Of a stretch of 64,000 nt of DNA, positions 1 to 8,331 are shown in pieces. Both the position numbers and the translations under genes were made by a program. The notes under the pieces are model-generated. The model was given only the letters and a program-made list of their open reading frames with translations. It was not told where the DNA came from and made no database searches. Source of the DNA: DASZQY01 sp035548515 (lineage in GTDB: Bacteria > Pseudomonadota > Alphaproteobacteria > Rhizobiales > Kaistiaceae); NCBI GenBank assembly GCA_035548515.1, contig DASZSW010000032.1:115177-179176 (forward strand), written 5' to 3'. The stretch's first letter is position 1; each line of letters opens with the position of its first letter.

Positions 1-238
1 GGCCGCCGACGAGGATCAGGTGCTCGATGTTGTCACGGCGCACCAAAACCAGCTTGCGGCGGCCATCGACGGGCATGGCGTCGATCACTGCCAACCGCGG
101 GACACGGCCTCGCCCAATGCGGCCGAGGCCGCCGGCGGAGTAGCGCCGCACCAGCCAGTATGCGACGGCGATGAGCGCCAGCACGACCACCAGCGTGATC
201 GTGAATTGCAGGATCATTCCGCCCCAGGAGCCGAACAT
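1..238 (-). CDS. fliO: FliO-like flagellar biosynthesis protein, 3' end cut off by window edge
   Basis: Seventy-nine codons are visible from an ATG at 238, reading off the left edge. The protein begins with a short exposed stretch, then one membrane segment (about residues 10-28, rich in V, L, A and I), then a basic LVRRYS stretch. The soluble part carries IDAMPVDGRRKLVLVRRD followed by EHLILVGG, the conserved core of FliO/FliO-like proteins in alphaproteobacteria. FliO helps assemble the FliP/FliQ/FliR export gate of the flagellar type III secretion system. The gene is divergent from cckA, with a 255-base spacer between them. The family call rests on the core motif; the C-terminus is not visible. 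Confidence 0.75.
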   Translation of the reverse strand, partial: MFGSWGGMILQFTITLVVVLALIAVAYWLVRRYSAGGLGRIGRGRVPRLAVIDAMPVDGRRKLVLVRRDNIEHLILVGG

Positions 239-493
239 CGGCTTCGCCGTCCCCGCATCTGCCAGCCGCCATTGGCTTCGATCAGTTTGGCGGAATTCCA
301 GCGAAACACAACCTGTTCCGGCGAAGCATCTGGCAACGTTGAACTATGAATGCATGCCAGCGTGCCCTGAAAGCAGCGGTCGCGTTGAATTATGCAGCTT
401 CTCTGACCATTCTTCTTGGACAGTTGCGTTCGATTTGATTCACTCCGGCTCAGAGTGATTCGCGCGTCCGTCCGGAGGCAATAAGCGTCCTTC

Positions 494-3028
494 ATGTCCG
501 ATCGCGCCACTTCGTCTGCGCATGTCCAGCCGGTCGTCGACCGGACGGAGCGCATCACCGGTGTCGGACGGCTGATCATCCTCTCCTTCCTGCTCGTCGG
601 GCTGTCGATCGGCTTGATGCTGATGCAGCCCGATCGCGCCGAGCCTTTTCTCCTCGGCTTGCTCGGCATCCTCGCCATGGTCGGCGTCGTGGCGCTGCTG
701 GGCGGCGCGGTGGGGCTCATCCGTTTTGCCGCGCGCGGGCAGGAGGACGGCATTGGCAAGGCTTTCGTCGACGCGATGCCGGAGGGCGTCATCATCGCCG
801 ATGCGGTCGGCCGCATCGTCTATGCCAACCGGGCTTACGGCGAGCTGATCGGCGCGACGGACTCCCGGCAAGTCCATTCGGTCGAGCGGGCGTTTTCGTC
901 GAACGCCGATGCGACCGAGGCGATCTATCGTGTTGCGCAGCAGGTGCGCGAGGGCAGCGCTGCGGAGGAAGAAGTCCGGATGCCCGGGCCGCTCAATCCG
1001 GCCGAGGCGGAGGGCGCGCGCTGGTATCGCATATCGGCGCGCCCGCTCGCTGTTGCCGGACGTCGCCGCCCGCTGGTTGTGTGGCGCGTCGCCGACATCT
1101 CGCGGGAGCGCGCGCGGCAGGAGTCGGTATTCCAGGAGCTTCAGTACGCTATCGACTATCTCGATCACGCTCCGGCAGGATTCCTGTCAGCGGAGCCCGA
1201 CGGGCGCATCGTATATCTCAACGCGACACTGGCCGAGTGGCTGGGCGTCGATCTCACTCGCTTCGAGCCCGGCTCGCTGACGCTGAGCTCTATCGTTCGC
1301 GGCGATGCGGTGGCGTTACTTTCCTCGCCGGCTGAGGAAGATGCGCGCAACCGCACGGCTGTCATCGACCTCGACCTCACCAAGCAGAACGGACAGAGCC
1401 TGCCTGTGCGGCTGCTGCATCGCGTGCCGGTCACCGCCGACGGCGCGCCAGGCGCGACGCGTACTCTCGTGCTCAACCGCTCGCCTGGCGAAGAGAGTTC
1501 GGAGGCGTTGCGGGCCGCGGAAGTGCGCTTTGCGCGCTTCTTCAACAACACGCCGATCGCGATTGCAGCAATCGACGGCAAGGGCGGCATCGGCCGCAGC
1601 AACGCCCCGTTCCTGCGCTTGTTCGGCAATGCGATCATGGGTGGCGGGATGCGCCGCCTCGCCGATCTCGTTGGCGAAACCGATCGCGCCAAACTGGACG
1701 ACGCGCTGAAGGCGGCAATGGATGCGCATGGCGTCGTGCAGATCGACGCAACGCTCGCGTCGGACAAGGACCGCAGCGCGCGCTTCTACATCAACCCGGT
1801 CGCGGAAGGCGCCGGCGGCATAGAGCAAGTGATCGTCAATGCGATCGACATCACCGAACAGCGCGCGCTCGAAAATCAGGTCCGCCAGCAGCAGAAGATG
1901 GACTCGGTAGGCCAGCTCGCCGGTGGCATTGCGCACGACTTCAACAACGTGCTCACCGCGATCATCGGCTTCTCTGATCTGCTGCTCGCCAATCATCGGC
2001 CGAGCGACCCGTCCTTCCAGGACATCATGAACATCAAACAGAACGCGAACCGCGCGGCGGGCCTCGTCCGCCAGCTCCTCGCGTTCTCGCGGCGCCAGAC
2101 GCTCCGGCCGCAAATCCTGCTGCTCCGCGACACGCTGTCCGATATCTCGATCCTGCTGGAGCGTCTGCTCGGCGAGAACGTGAAGCTGCAACTGGTGCAT
2201 GGCCGCGATCTGTGGCCGATCAAGTTCGACCTCAATCAATTCGAGCAGGTGATCATCAATCTCGCGGTCAACGGCCGCGATGCCATGCCATCCGGCGGCA
2301 CGATGTCGATCCGCACGCGGAATCTATCAGCCGACGAGAGCCAGCAGTTCGGCTACAAGCCACTGCCCAAGGCCGACTACGTGATGATCGAGGTCGAGGA
2401 CACCGGCACCGGCATGTCGCCGGAGGTGCAGGCCAAGATCTTCGAGCCGTTCTTCTCGACCAAGGAAGTCGGCAAGGGCACCGGCCTCGGCCTGTCGACC
2501 GTTTACGGCATCGTCAAGCAGACCGGCGCGCACATCTTCTTCACCTCGGTCTTCGGGCAGGGGACGGTCTTCCGTATCTTCGTGCCGCGGTACATCCCGG
2601 CGGCCGGCGAGAACGTGACCGGCCAGACCGAGACAAACGCGGAGATTGCCGATCTGACCGGCACCGCGACGATCCTGCTGGTGGAAGACGAGGAGGCGGT
2701 GCGTGCCTTCGCAGCTCGTGCGCTGCAGTCGCGCGGCTACAAGGTGCACGAAGCCGGCTCGGGGGTCGAAGCGCTGGAGGTGATGCAGGAGTCGGGCGGG
2801 GCGATCGACCTCGTCGTGTCCGACGTCGTGATGCCGGAGCTCGACGGCCCGTCCATGCTGCGCGAGATGCGCAAGACGCGGCCGGACATGAAGATCATCT
2901 TCGTGTCGGGATACGCCGAGGAAGCGTTCCGGAAGAACCTGCCGGAAGGGGAGAAATTCAGCTTCCTGCCGAAGCCGTTCTCGCTGAAGCAGCTCGCGGT
3001 GGCTGTGAAGGAGACGCTCGGCCGCTAG
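494..3028 (+). CDS. cckA: CckA hybrid sensor histidine kinase/response regulator
   Basis: 844 residues. Two membrane segments lie near the N-terminus (about 28-46 and 53-77), followed by PAS-like regions (about 90-200, 215-330 and 340-455). The DHp helix has the H-box GGIAHDFNN with phospho-acceptor His481, then an HATPase domain with an N-box (NLAVNGRDAM), DTGTGM and GKGTGLGLSTV. The C-terminal receiver domain has the acceptor Asp777 in VSDVVMPELDG. This order matches CckA, the bifunctional kinase/phosphatase that feeds phosphate through ChpT to CtrA in alphaproteobacterial cell-cycle control. A GGAGG at 474-478 lies about 15 bases before the ATG, farther than usual, so the exact start is uncertain. 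The stop overlaps the convergent membrane-protein gene by a few bases. Confidence 0.93.
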   Translation: MSDRATSSAHVQPVVDRTERITGVGRLIILSFLLVGLSIGLMLMQPDRAEPFLLGLLGILAMVGVVALLGGAVGLIRFAARGQEDGIGKAFVDAMPEGVIIADAVGRIVYANRAYGELIGATDSRQVHSVERAFSSNADATEAIYRVAQQVREGSAAEEEVRMPGPLNPAEAEGARWYRISARPLAVAGRRRPLVVWRVADISRERARQESVFQELQYAIDYLDHAPAGFLSAEPDGRIVYLNATLAEWLGVDLTRFEPGSLTLSSIVRGDAVALLSSPAEEDARNRTAVIDLDLTKQNGQSLPVRLLHRVPVTADGAPGATRTLVLNRSPGEESSEALRAAEVRFARFFNNTPIAIAAIDGKGGIGRSNAPFLRLFGNAIMGGGMRRLADLVGETDRAKLDDALKAAMDAHGVVQIDATLASDKDRSARFYINPVAEGAGGIEQVIVNAIDITEQRALENQVRQQQKMDSVGQLAGGIAHDFNNVLTAIIGFSDLLLANHRPSDPSFQDIMNIKQNANRAAGLVRQLLAFSRRQTLRPQILLLRDTLSDISILLERLLGENVKLQLVHGRDLWPIKFDLNQFEQVIINLAVNGRDAMPSGGTMSIRTRNLSADESQQFGYKPLPKADYVMIEVEDTGTGMSPEVQAKIFEPFFSTKEVGKGTGLGLSTVYGIVKQTGAHIFFTSVFGQGTVFRIFVPRYIPAAGENVTGQTETNAEIADLTGTATILLVEDEEAVRAFAARALQSRGYKVHEAGSGVEALEVMQESGGAIDLVVSDVVMPELDGPSMLREMRKTRPDMKIIFVSGYAEEAFRKNLPEGEKFSFLPKPFSLKQLAVAVKETLGR

Positions 3029-4164
3029 GCCGGCGCGCGCGATGAGCGCATCAAATCGCGCAGCGCTGCCGGTGCGAATGCCAGGCCCAGCATCATCAGC
3101 GGGGTAAACAGCGCGCCCCAGTAATCGTTGAACGTCTTACCCACGAACGCGAACAGGACGAGGTAGAGCGCGACGGTGATGCCGGCGCGTCCTGGACCAC
3201 GCCATGCGGCCAGGCCCAGCAGGCACAACGGCAGGACGAATGCCGTGACCCACAGCGGCAGCGCGATGAAGATGCCGTTGAAGCGCGCGGCGGAGAGTAC
3301 GAAGGACAGCCCGCCGAAGCGGAGCCAGTCTTCGTTGTAGGCGATGTCGGCACTGGTGACATGCGCCTGCACCATCGCGTAGTGGACGGCGTAGAACGCG
3401 GCGAACGCGGCAAGGCCGATTGCCCATGTCCATAGCTCGCTACGCCGGCCGTCCCGCCAGGCGAAGTAGATGCACACCAGTACATACGGTGCGGCCAGCT
3501 CGCGCACGAACAGCGCCGCCAGTGCGAGCACAATGCCGGCGCGATGACGGCCAAGCCCGTATGCGGAGACTGAGCCAAGGATCAGGACGCCGGCGACGAT
3601 CTCGGAGAACAACACGGCGGCGGAGGTGGCGCAGGCGAGCAGGCTGAGGCCAAGCGCGATCGCCGCGAGCGTGCTCGTGGTGGCGTCGGCATTGGCGCGT
3701 ACGAGCTTCGCCCCGGACAATCCCGCTGCCACGGCGCCCAGGCCGAGCAGCAGGCTCGCCCACATCAGCGGCGGCAGGAGGCTCCGAGCGTAGAAGAGGC
3801 TGTCGACATAGGCGAGGGTCGGCAGACGCCAGTTGAAGACTGAACGCGTGCCGTAGCCACCGGCGCGCAGTTCGACGCCCGCGGCGTCGTAATAGTTGGC
3901 GCCATCGTGCATGCGCTCGACGATGCGGCTGTACATCGCCATGTCGCCTTCGGTTTCGGAGGCGGCAGCCACGGGTGGCTGGTAGCGGAAAGCCGCCGCC
4001 AGAAGCATCAGGACAGCGAGCGCGACGACGACAAGGATGGCCGCGGCGAGGCGGCGGTCGAGCCCGGCGAAACGGGTGGGTGGCAGCGTCTTCAGGCGCG
4101 TCCAGGTGTTGCGGGCGGCGGCGACGGTGGCGAGTTCCATGCCCGCGACTATGCCCCGCGACAT
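3025..4164 (-). CDS. Polytopic membrane protein of unknown function
   Basis: 379 residues with about nine to ten hydrophobic segments, the first near residues 40-62. A soluble loop follows it (about 63-115) containing ETEGDMAMYSRIVERMHDGANYYDAA and NWRLPTLAY. That loop pattern, acidic residues soon after the first helix with further Asn/Trp-rich text, resembles GT-C type membrane glycosyltransferase-like proteins (DUF2029/PMT-related families). I cannot identify a specific substrate. A start at the second Met (4140, MELATVAAARN) is equally possible. It is convergent with cckA and overlaps its stop codon. No clear partner lies next to it: the downstream neighbour on this strand is off the logical operon, and psuG starts on the far side of a 35-base gap. 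Confidence 0.6.
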   Translation of the reverse strand: MSRGIVAGMELATVAAARNTWTRLKTLPPTRFAGLDRRLAAAILVVVALAVLMLLAAAFRYQPPVAAASETEGDMAMYSRIVERMHDGANYYDAAGVELRAGGYGTRSVFNWRLPTLAYVDSLFYARSLLPPLMWASLLLGLGAVAAGLSGAKLVRANADATTSTLAAIALGLSLLACATSAAVLFSEIVAGVLILGSVSAYGLGRHRAGIVLALAALFVRELAAPYVLVCIYFAWRDGRRSELWTWAIGLAAFAAFYAVHYAMVQAHVTSADIAYNEDWLRFGGLSFVLSAARFNGIFIALPLWVTAFVLPLCLLGLAAWRGPGRAGITVALYLVLFAFVGKTFNDYWGALFTPLMMLGLAFAPAALRDLMRSSRAPA

Positions 4165-4199
4165 CTCAACAACGGGCTAATACCGGCAGGTCCAGGCGG

Positions 4200-5111
4200 T
4201 TAACGCGCCAGCGCGACCGCGATTTCGCCGGCCAGCCGCGCGTTGTTGCGGACCAGCGCGATGTTGGCCGTAAGGCTCCGTCCGCCGGTCTGCTTCAGGA
4301 TCGCGTCGAGCAGGAACGGCGTCACCGCTTTGCCCGTGATGCCCTGGCGGGCGGCCGCGTCGACGGCGGCCTCGATCGCGGGGCGCATTTCGCTCGCCGG
4401 GATCTCGTGCTCGGGCGGGATCGGGTTCGCGACCAGCACGCCGCCGGTGAGATCGAGATCGGCGCGTGCGCGAAGAAATGCGGCTATGCTCGCTGCGTCA
4501 TCCATGCGGATGGGCGCCTTCAGTCCGCTCGAGCGCGACCAGAAAGCGGGGAAATCGTCGCTGCGATAGCAGACGACCGGCACGCCCTGCGTCTCCAGAA
4601 ACTCCAGCGTCTTGGGCACGTCGAGCAGCGCCTTGGCGCCCGCGGCCACGACCAGCACGTTCGTGCGGCCGAGCTCGGTCAGGTCGGCGGAAATGTCGAA
4701 GGTCTGTTCGGCGCCGCGGTGTACGCCGCCGATGCCCCCGGTGGCGAATACCGGGATGCCTGCGAGCTTTGCGGCGATCATCGTGGCAGCGACGGTGGTG
4801 GCGCCATGTTTCCCGGCCGAGAGCGCGTAAGCGAGGTCGGCCGATGACAGCTTGAGCACGTCCTTGGCCTTGGCGAGCCACTCCAGCGTTGCGCGGTCGA
4901 GGCCGACGCGGAGCTTGCCGTCGATGACGGCGATGGCGGCGGGTACCGCCCCGGCGTCGCGCACCTCGGCTTCCACCGCCTGGCCGGTCTCGAAGTTCTG
5001 CGGCCAGGGCATGCCGTGGCTGACGATGGTTGTTTCCAGCGCGACGACCGGGCGATGCGCAGCCAATGCCGCGGCGACTTCCTCGGAGACGACCAGCGGA
5101 GCCTTCGTCAC
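4200..5111 (-). CDS. psuG: Pseudouridine-5'-phosphate glycosidase
   Basis: 303 residues from a GTG at 5111 whose GTGA overlaps the stop of the upstream kinase gene. The protein shows the PsuG landmarks: VALETTIVSHGMPWPQN near the N-terminus, KLSSADLAYALSAGKHGATTVAATM, FATGGIGGVHRGAEQTFDISADL, and NPIPPEHEIPASEM followed by GITGKAVTPFLLD. PsuG reversibly cleaves pseudouridine 5'-phosphate to uracil and ribose 5-phosphate, using a catalytic Lys and a divalent metal. Length matches the family (about 300). The same frame stays open upstream to 5720, but that stretch is an out-of-frame shadow of the kinase gene and is Arg-rich. With psuK it forms a two-gene pseudouridine breakdown operon. Confidence 0.95.
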   Translation of the reverse strand: MTKAPLVVSEEVAAALAAHRPVVALETTIVSHGMPWPQNFETGQAVEAEVRDAGAVPAAIAVIDGKLRVGLDRATLEWLAKAKDVLKLSSADLAYALSAGKHGATTVAATMIAAKLAGIPVFATGGIGGVHRGAEQTFDISADLTELGRTNVLVVAAGAKALLDVPKTLEFLETQGVPVVCYRSDDFPAFWSRSSGLKAPIRMDDAASIAAFLRARADLDLTGGVLVANPIPPEHEIPASEMRPAIEAAVDAAARQGITGKAVTPFLLDAILKQTGGRSLTANIALVRNNARLAGEIAVALAR

Positions 5112-6127
5112 GACGCCATGCGCTCTCGGCCCCCCGGGCCAGCGATGCGTTCGGCGAGCGCGTCGGCGCTGAAAGGCGCGGCGATGATGCTGCCCGCCTC
5201 TACCGCCAGCGCCGCAGCGGCGAGACCAAAGCGGAGGGCGTCGTGCAGGGTATGGGCTTCGGCGAGGCCGAGAATGGTGCCGGCGGCCAGCGAGTCGCCG
5301 GCGCCGTTCACGCCCTTGGATGCCGCGCGGAGCGGCGCGAAGGAGCGCACCTCGCCGTCGACGGCGACCGCGAGCGGATCGCCGCCATTGGTGACGATGA
5401 TATTGGTGTGGCGACGCCCTGCCAGCTCTGCTGCGAGCGCGGTTGGCGCCAGCGTCACGTCGTCGGGATCGTGATCCAGCAGCGCCGCGGCTTCCCGCCG
5501 ATTGGTGAAAAGGTACGTGATCGTCTCGAGGATCGGTGACAGTCGCACCGCTTTGGCGGGTGACACCGTGAGGGCGGCGAGTGGCCGGCGCGCGCTTGCG
5601 GCTTCCTGTGCGAGGAAGGCGAGGGTGGCTTCGGGGAGGTTCGCGTCGACGACCCAGAAGTCGGTTGGGCTGCTTTTGGCGACGGCCTCGACGATCGAAG
5701 CGGGCGTGATCTGTTCGCAAATCTTCATGTCGGCGATGCCGATGATCAGGTTGCCGCGATCATCGAAGGTCGCATGGTAGCCGGCGGTGGTTGCGCCCTT
5801 GAACGTGGCGATGCCGGTGACGTCGATCCCTGCGGTCTTCGCTGCGCCGATGATCGCTTCGCCGGCCGCATCGTTGCCGACGGCGGAAGCCATGCGGGTC
5901 GGGAAGCCGAGGCGGGCCAGCACGGTCGCAACGTTGAAGCCGACGCCGCCAGGCAAATGCCGCACGGTGCCCGGATTAGACGCGCCCATGACCGGCGGCG
6001 CACTCGACCGCGCCACGCGGTCGAGCGTAGCGCCGCCGAACACCGTCACTGATTCGAACGGACGCGCGGGTTGGTCCATGGCCCCAGTCCTGCCTGCCGG
6101 GAGGCTGATCCCGGTCTCGCTCATCAT
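5108..6127 (-). CDS. psuK: PfkB-family carbohydrate kinase, probable pseudouridine kinase
   Basis: 339 residues. The ribokinase/PfkB fold is clear: N-terminal VFGGATLDRVA, then PGGVGFNVATVLARLG (substrate-binding GG motif), and the C-terminal signature SKGVNGAGDSLAAGTILG, with the catalytic Asp in GAGD. The kinase phosphorylates pseudouridine at the 5' position, making the substrate of psuG. The assignment to pseudouridine rather than another nucleoside or sugar rests on the 4-base overlap with psuG. The start may be the first ATG at 6127 or the in-frame Met of MDQPARPF about 16 codons later. The gene is divergent from the beta-CASP nuclease across a short spacer. Confidence 0.88.
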   Translation of the reverse strand: MMSETGISLPAGRTGAMDQPARPFESVTVFGGATLDRVARSSAPPVMGASNPGTVRHLPGGVGFNVATVLARLGFPTRMASAVGNDAAGEAIIGAAKTAGIDVTGIATFKGATTAGYHATFDDRGNLIIGIADMKICEQITPASIVEAVAKSSPTDFWVVDANLPEATLAFLAQEAASARRPLAALTVSPAKAVRLSPILETITYLFTNRREAAALLDHDPDDVTLAPTALAAELAGRRHTNIIVTNGGDPLAVAVDGEVRSFAPLRAASKGVNGAGDSLAAGTILGLAEAHTLHDALRFGLAAAALAVEAGSIIAAPFSADALAERIAGPGGRERMAS

Positions 6128-6246
6128 GGCGATCAGTTGCGAACTATCCTCGCATGCTACCGCGTGAGTTTTATGAAAATTGTCAACTTGCAGCCGCGGC
6201 CCGGTCTATGATCCGCCGTCCATCGCCCACAGGAATCTTCAAACCC

Positions 6247-7635
6247 GTGCGAATCTCGTTCCATGGCGCCGACCGCGAGGTCACCGGCTCGTGCCACCTC
6301 ATCGAATGCAACGGCAAGCGCATCCTCGTCGATTGTGGCATGTTCCAGGGGAGCCGCGACCTGGACGAGGACAATGCCGAGCCCTTCGGCTTCGACCCCG
6401 TTGCCATTGATGTGCTGCTTTTAACCCACGCGCATCTCGACCATTGCGGCCGGTTGCCGTTGCTCGCCAAGCGTGGGTTCAAGGGCGAGATCATCGCCAC
6501 GGCGGCAACGCGCGAGCTGGCGCGGCTGGTCATGGTCGATTCGGCGCGGCTGGCGGAGGAGGAAGCTGCGCACCGGGCGCGGCACAACTCGCGGCAGAAC
6601 GGCGAGCGAGAAGCGAACCAGCCGCTCTACACGCTGCTCGACGCGATGAACGTGCTCGACTTCTTCGGTCGCGTCGCCAAGTACCGCGAACCGATCGACG
6701 TGGCGCCTGGGATTCGCGCGACCTTCCTCGACGCCGGCCATATCCTCGGCTCGGCTTCCATTTTCCTGGAACTCAGCGAGGGCACCGAGAAGCGTCGCGT
6801 CACGATGTCGGGCGACATCGGCAACAGCGGACGGCCGTTGATGAACACGCCGACGCTGCCGCCAGAGTCCGACGTCGTCGTGATGGAGACGACCTACGGC
6901 GATCGCAACCACAAGCCCTACGAGGTATCGGTCAACGAGTTCTACACGGCCATCGACGAAACCTTCGCGCGCGGCGGCAACGTGATCATTCCGACGTTTG
7001 CACTGGAGCGGGCGCAGGAACTGTTGTTCGCACTGCACGACGCGATAGGCCGAAGCCGCCTCGCGCCGGCGGTGCAGGTGTTCCTCGATTCGCCGATGGC
7101 GATCTCGGCGACCGAAATTTTCCGCCATCATTTCGAGTGCCTGTCGCCGGAAGCCGTGACGCTGTTCAAAAGTGGCGACGATCCGCTGTCGCTGCCCGGC
7201 CTGCACTTCACCGACGAAACCGCCGATTCGATCAAACTCAACACGATCCGTGGCGGCGCGATCATCATGGCCGGTTCCGGCATGGCGACCGGAGGCCGCA
7301 TCCGCCATCACATCCGCCACAACATCTGGCGGCGTGAGACCGGAATTGTCTTCGTCGGCTTCGCTTCGGAAGGCACGCTGGCGCGCCAGATCATCGATGG
7401 TGCGCGCAGCATCCGGCTGATGGGCGAGGAGGTCCCGGTGAAGGCGAAAGTCTACACGATCAACGGCTTCTCCGCGCATGCCGGGCAGCAGGAGTTGCTG
7501 CGCTGGCAGGCGCCGTCGAAAGCGGCGCGCACGTTCCTGGTGCATGGTGACGAGGCGGTGATGTCGACCTTCGCCGGCCTGCTCAGCGGCACCCAGGCGA
7601 TCATGCCGAAGCGCGAGGAAAGCTTCGAGCTGTAG
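6247..7635 (+). CDS. Metallo-beta-lactamase fold RNA-processing nuclease (beta-CASP family)
   Basis: 462 residues from a GTG at 6247. This start makes the protein begin VRISFHGADREVTGSCH, the normal start of the family; an AGGA lies 12 bases before it, and the frame is also open farther upstream from 6154. Motif 2 (THAHLDHC) binds two zinc ions. Later come SGDIGNSGRPLM, ETTYGDRNHK, the beta-CASP region with PTFALERAQELL and SGMATGGRIRHH, and the C-terminal SAHAGQQELLRW motif. Proteins of this type (YSH1/CPSF-73-like) act as RNA endo- or exonucleases. The cellular substrate cannot be read from the sequence. It is monocistronic as far as visible, with psuK divergent on the left. Confidence 0.88.
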   Translation: MRISFHGADREVTGSCHLIECNGKRILVDCGMFQGSRDLDEDNAEPFGFDPVAIDVLLLTHAHLDHCGRLPLLAKRGFKGEIIATAATRELARLVMVDSARLAEEEAAHRARHNSRQNGEREANQPLYTLLDAMNVLDFFGRVAKYREPIDVAPGIRATFLDAGHILGSASIFLELSEGTEKRRVTMSGDIGNSGRPLMNTPTLPPESDVVVMETTYGDRNHKPYEVSVNEFYTAIDETFARGGNVIIPTFALERAQELLFALHDAIGRSRLAPAVQVFLDSPMAISATEIFRHHFECLSPEAVTLFKSGDDPLSLPGLHFTDETADSIKLNTIRGGAIIMAGSGMATGGRIRHHIRHNIWRRETGIVFVGFASEGTLARQIIDGARSIRLMGEEVPVKAKVYTINGFSAHAGQQELLRWQAPSKAARTFLVHGDEAVMSTFAGLLSGTQAIMPKREESFEL

Positions 7636-7696
7636 CTCCTCCGCGGCCCGGTGCCGATGAGCGGTGGGCCGGGGATGAGGGATGAGCGGTGCGGAC

Positions 7697-8092
7697 CTAC
7701 TCGATCGCGCAGTCGAAGCGCAGCGTCTCGTCGTCGAGTGCGTTACCCTTCACAGTGCAGAAGAATTTCGCCGTCGTCGAAAATTCCGTGCCGGGTTTCA
7801 CGAATGCGTTGATCACTTCCGGGCAGATGGTGCCATAGGCCATGTGCTTGCAGACCATCGAGGCGACGTAGCCTCCATTGGCGTTCTTCACGAAGGTGCC
7901 TGCGTAGAGATCGAGACAACGGGCGAAGTACGCGGTGCCGGGCATCAATGGTGTGACGCTGCAGGCCATCTTCGTGCCGTCGGGCGGAACGTCGTTGGGC
8001 GACTTGGCCGTCGCGGGGGCTATCCAGCCCGTGGCAAGAACACCGGCGGCGATCAGGGCGGTTCTGCGAAGTGCGGCGGCGGATAGAAACAT
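7697..8092 (-). CDS. Small secreted protein of unknown function
   Basis: 131 residues from an ATG at 8092, chosen because a GGAGG stands 8 bases upstream. The N-terminus (FLSAAALRRTALIAAGVLATGWIAPATA) is a typical signal peptide with a likely cut after ATA. The mature part of about 100 residues has several Cys (MACSVTPL, ARCLDLY, MVCKHMA, TICPEV, FFCTV, RFDCAIE), suggesting a disulfide-bonded periplasmic protein. I do not recognise the family. It is divergent from recA with about 240 bases between the starts, so the two may share regulatory DNA. Confidence 0.7.
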   Translation of the reverse strand: MFLSAAALRRTALIAAGVLATGWIAPATAKSPNDVPPDGTKMACSVTPLMPGTAYFARCLDLYAGTFVKNANGGYVASMVCKHMAYGTICPEVINAFVKPGTEFSTTAKFFCTVKGNALDDETLRFDCAIE

Positions 8093-8233
8093 GCGGCTGT
8101 CCTCCAAATTGGCCGCAGGAAGGTAGCGCCGGCGTTGGTTGGGACCGCCGAATCTTGGCCGAATTTTCGCGGGCTTGGCGCCCAGCTTTTGGGCTCAACG
8201 AGGGCTACTGACACATTTTGGTAGCGCGCGTTC

Positions 8234-8261
8234 TTGCCAAGCAGAACAAAACGTGTACACT
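8234..8261 (+). promoter_or_regulatory. recA promoter with LexA (SOS) box
   Basis: A GAAC at 8244-8247 and a GTAC at 8255-8258 are separated by 7 bases, giving GAACAAAACGTGTAC. This is one base from the GAAC-N7-GAAC operator known for alphaproteobacterial LexA. It overlaps a plausible sigma-70 promoter: TTGCCA at 8234-8239, a 16-base spacer, and TACACT at 8256-8261. LexA bound here would cover the spacer and the -10 element. The recA ATG is 71 bases downstream. Confidence 0.7.
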
Positions 8262-8331
8262 CCAATTCATCAAGGGGCGCCTCACTTTCCGATTGGCTTT
8301 CCGCGCGACCCCGGCGAATAAGGAGCATCAC

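Noticed and set aside
5112..5720. N-terminal extension of the psuG frame
   Set aside because: The stretch is out of frame with psuK, very Arg-rich, and the GTG at 5111 gives the usual PsuG length.
8230..8247. GTTC-N10-GAAC dyad just before the recA LexA box
   Set aside because: The spacing does not fit the known alphaproteobacterial operator; the adjacent GAAC-N7-GTAC fits better.
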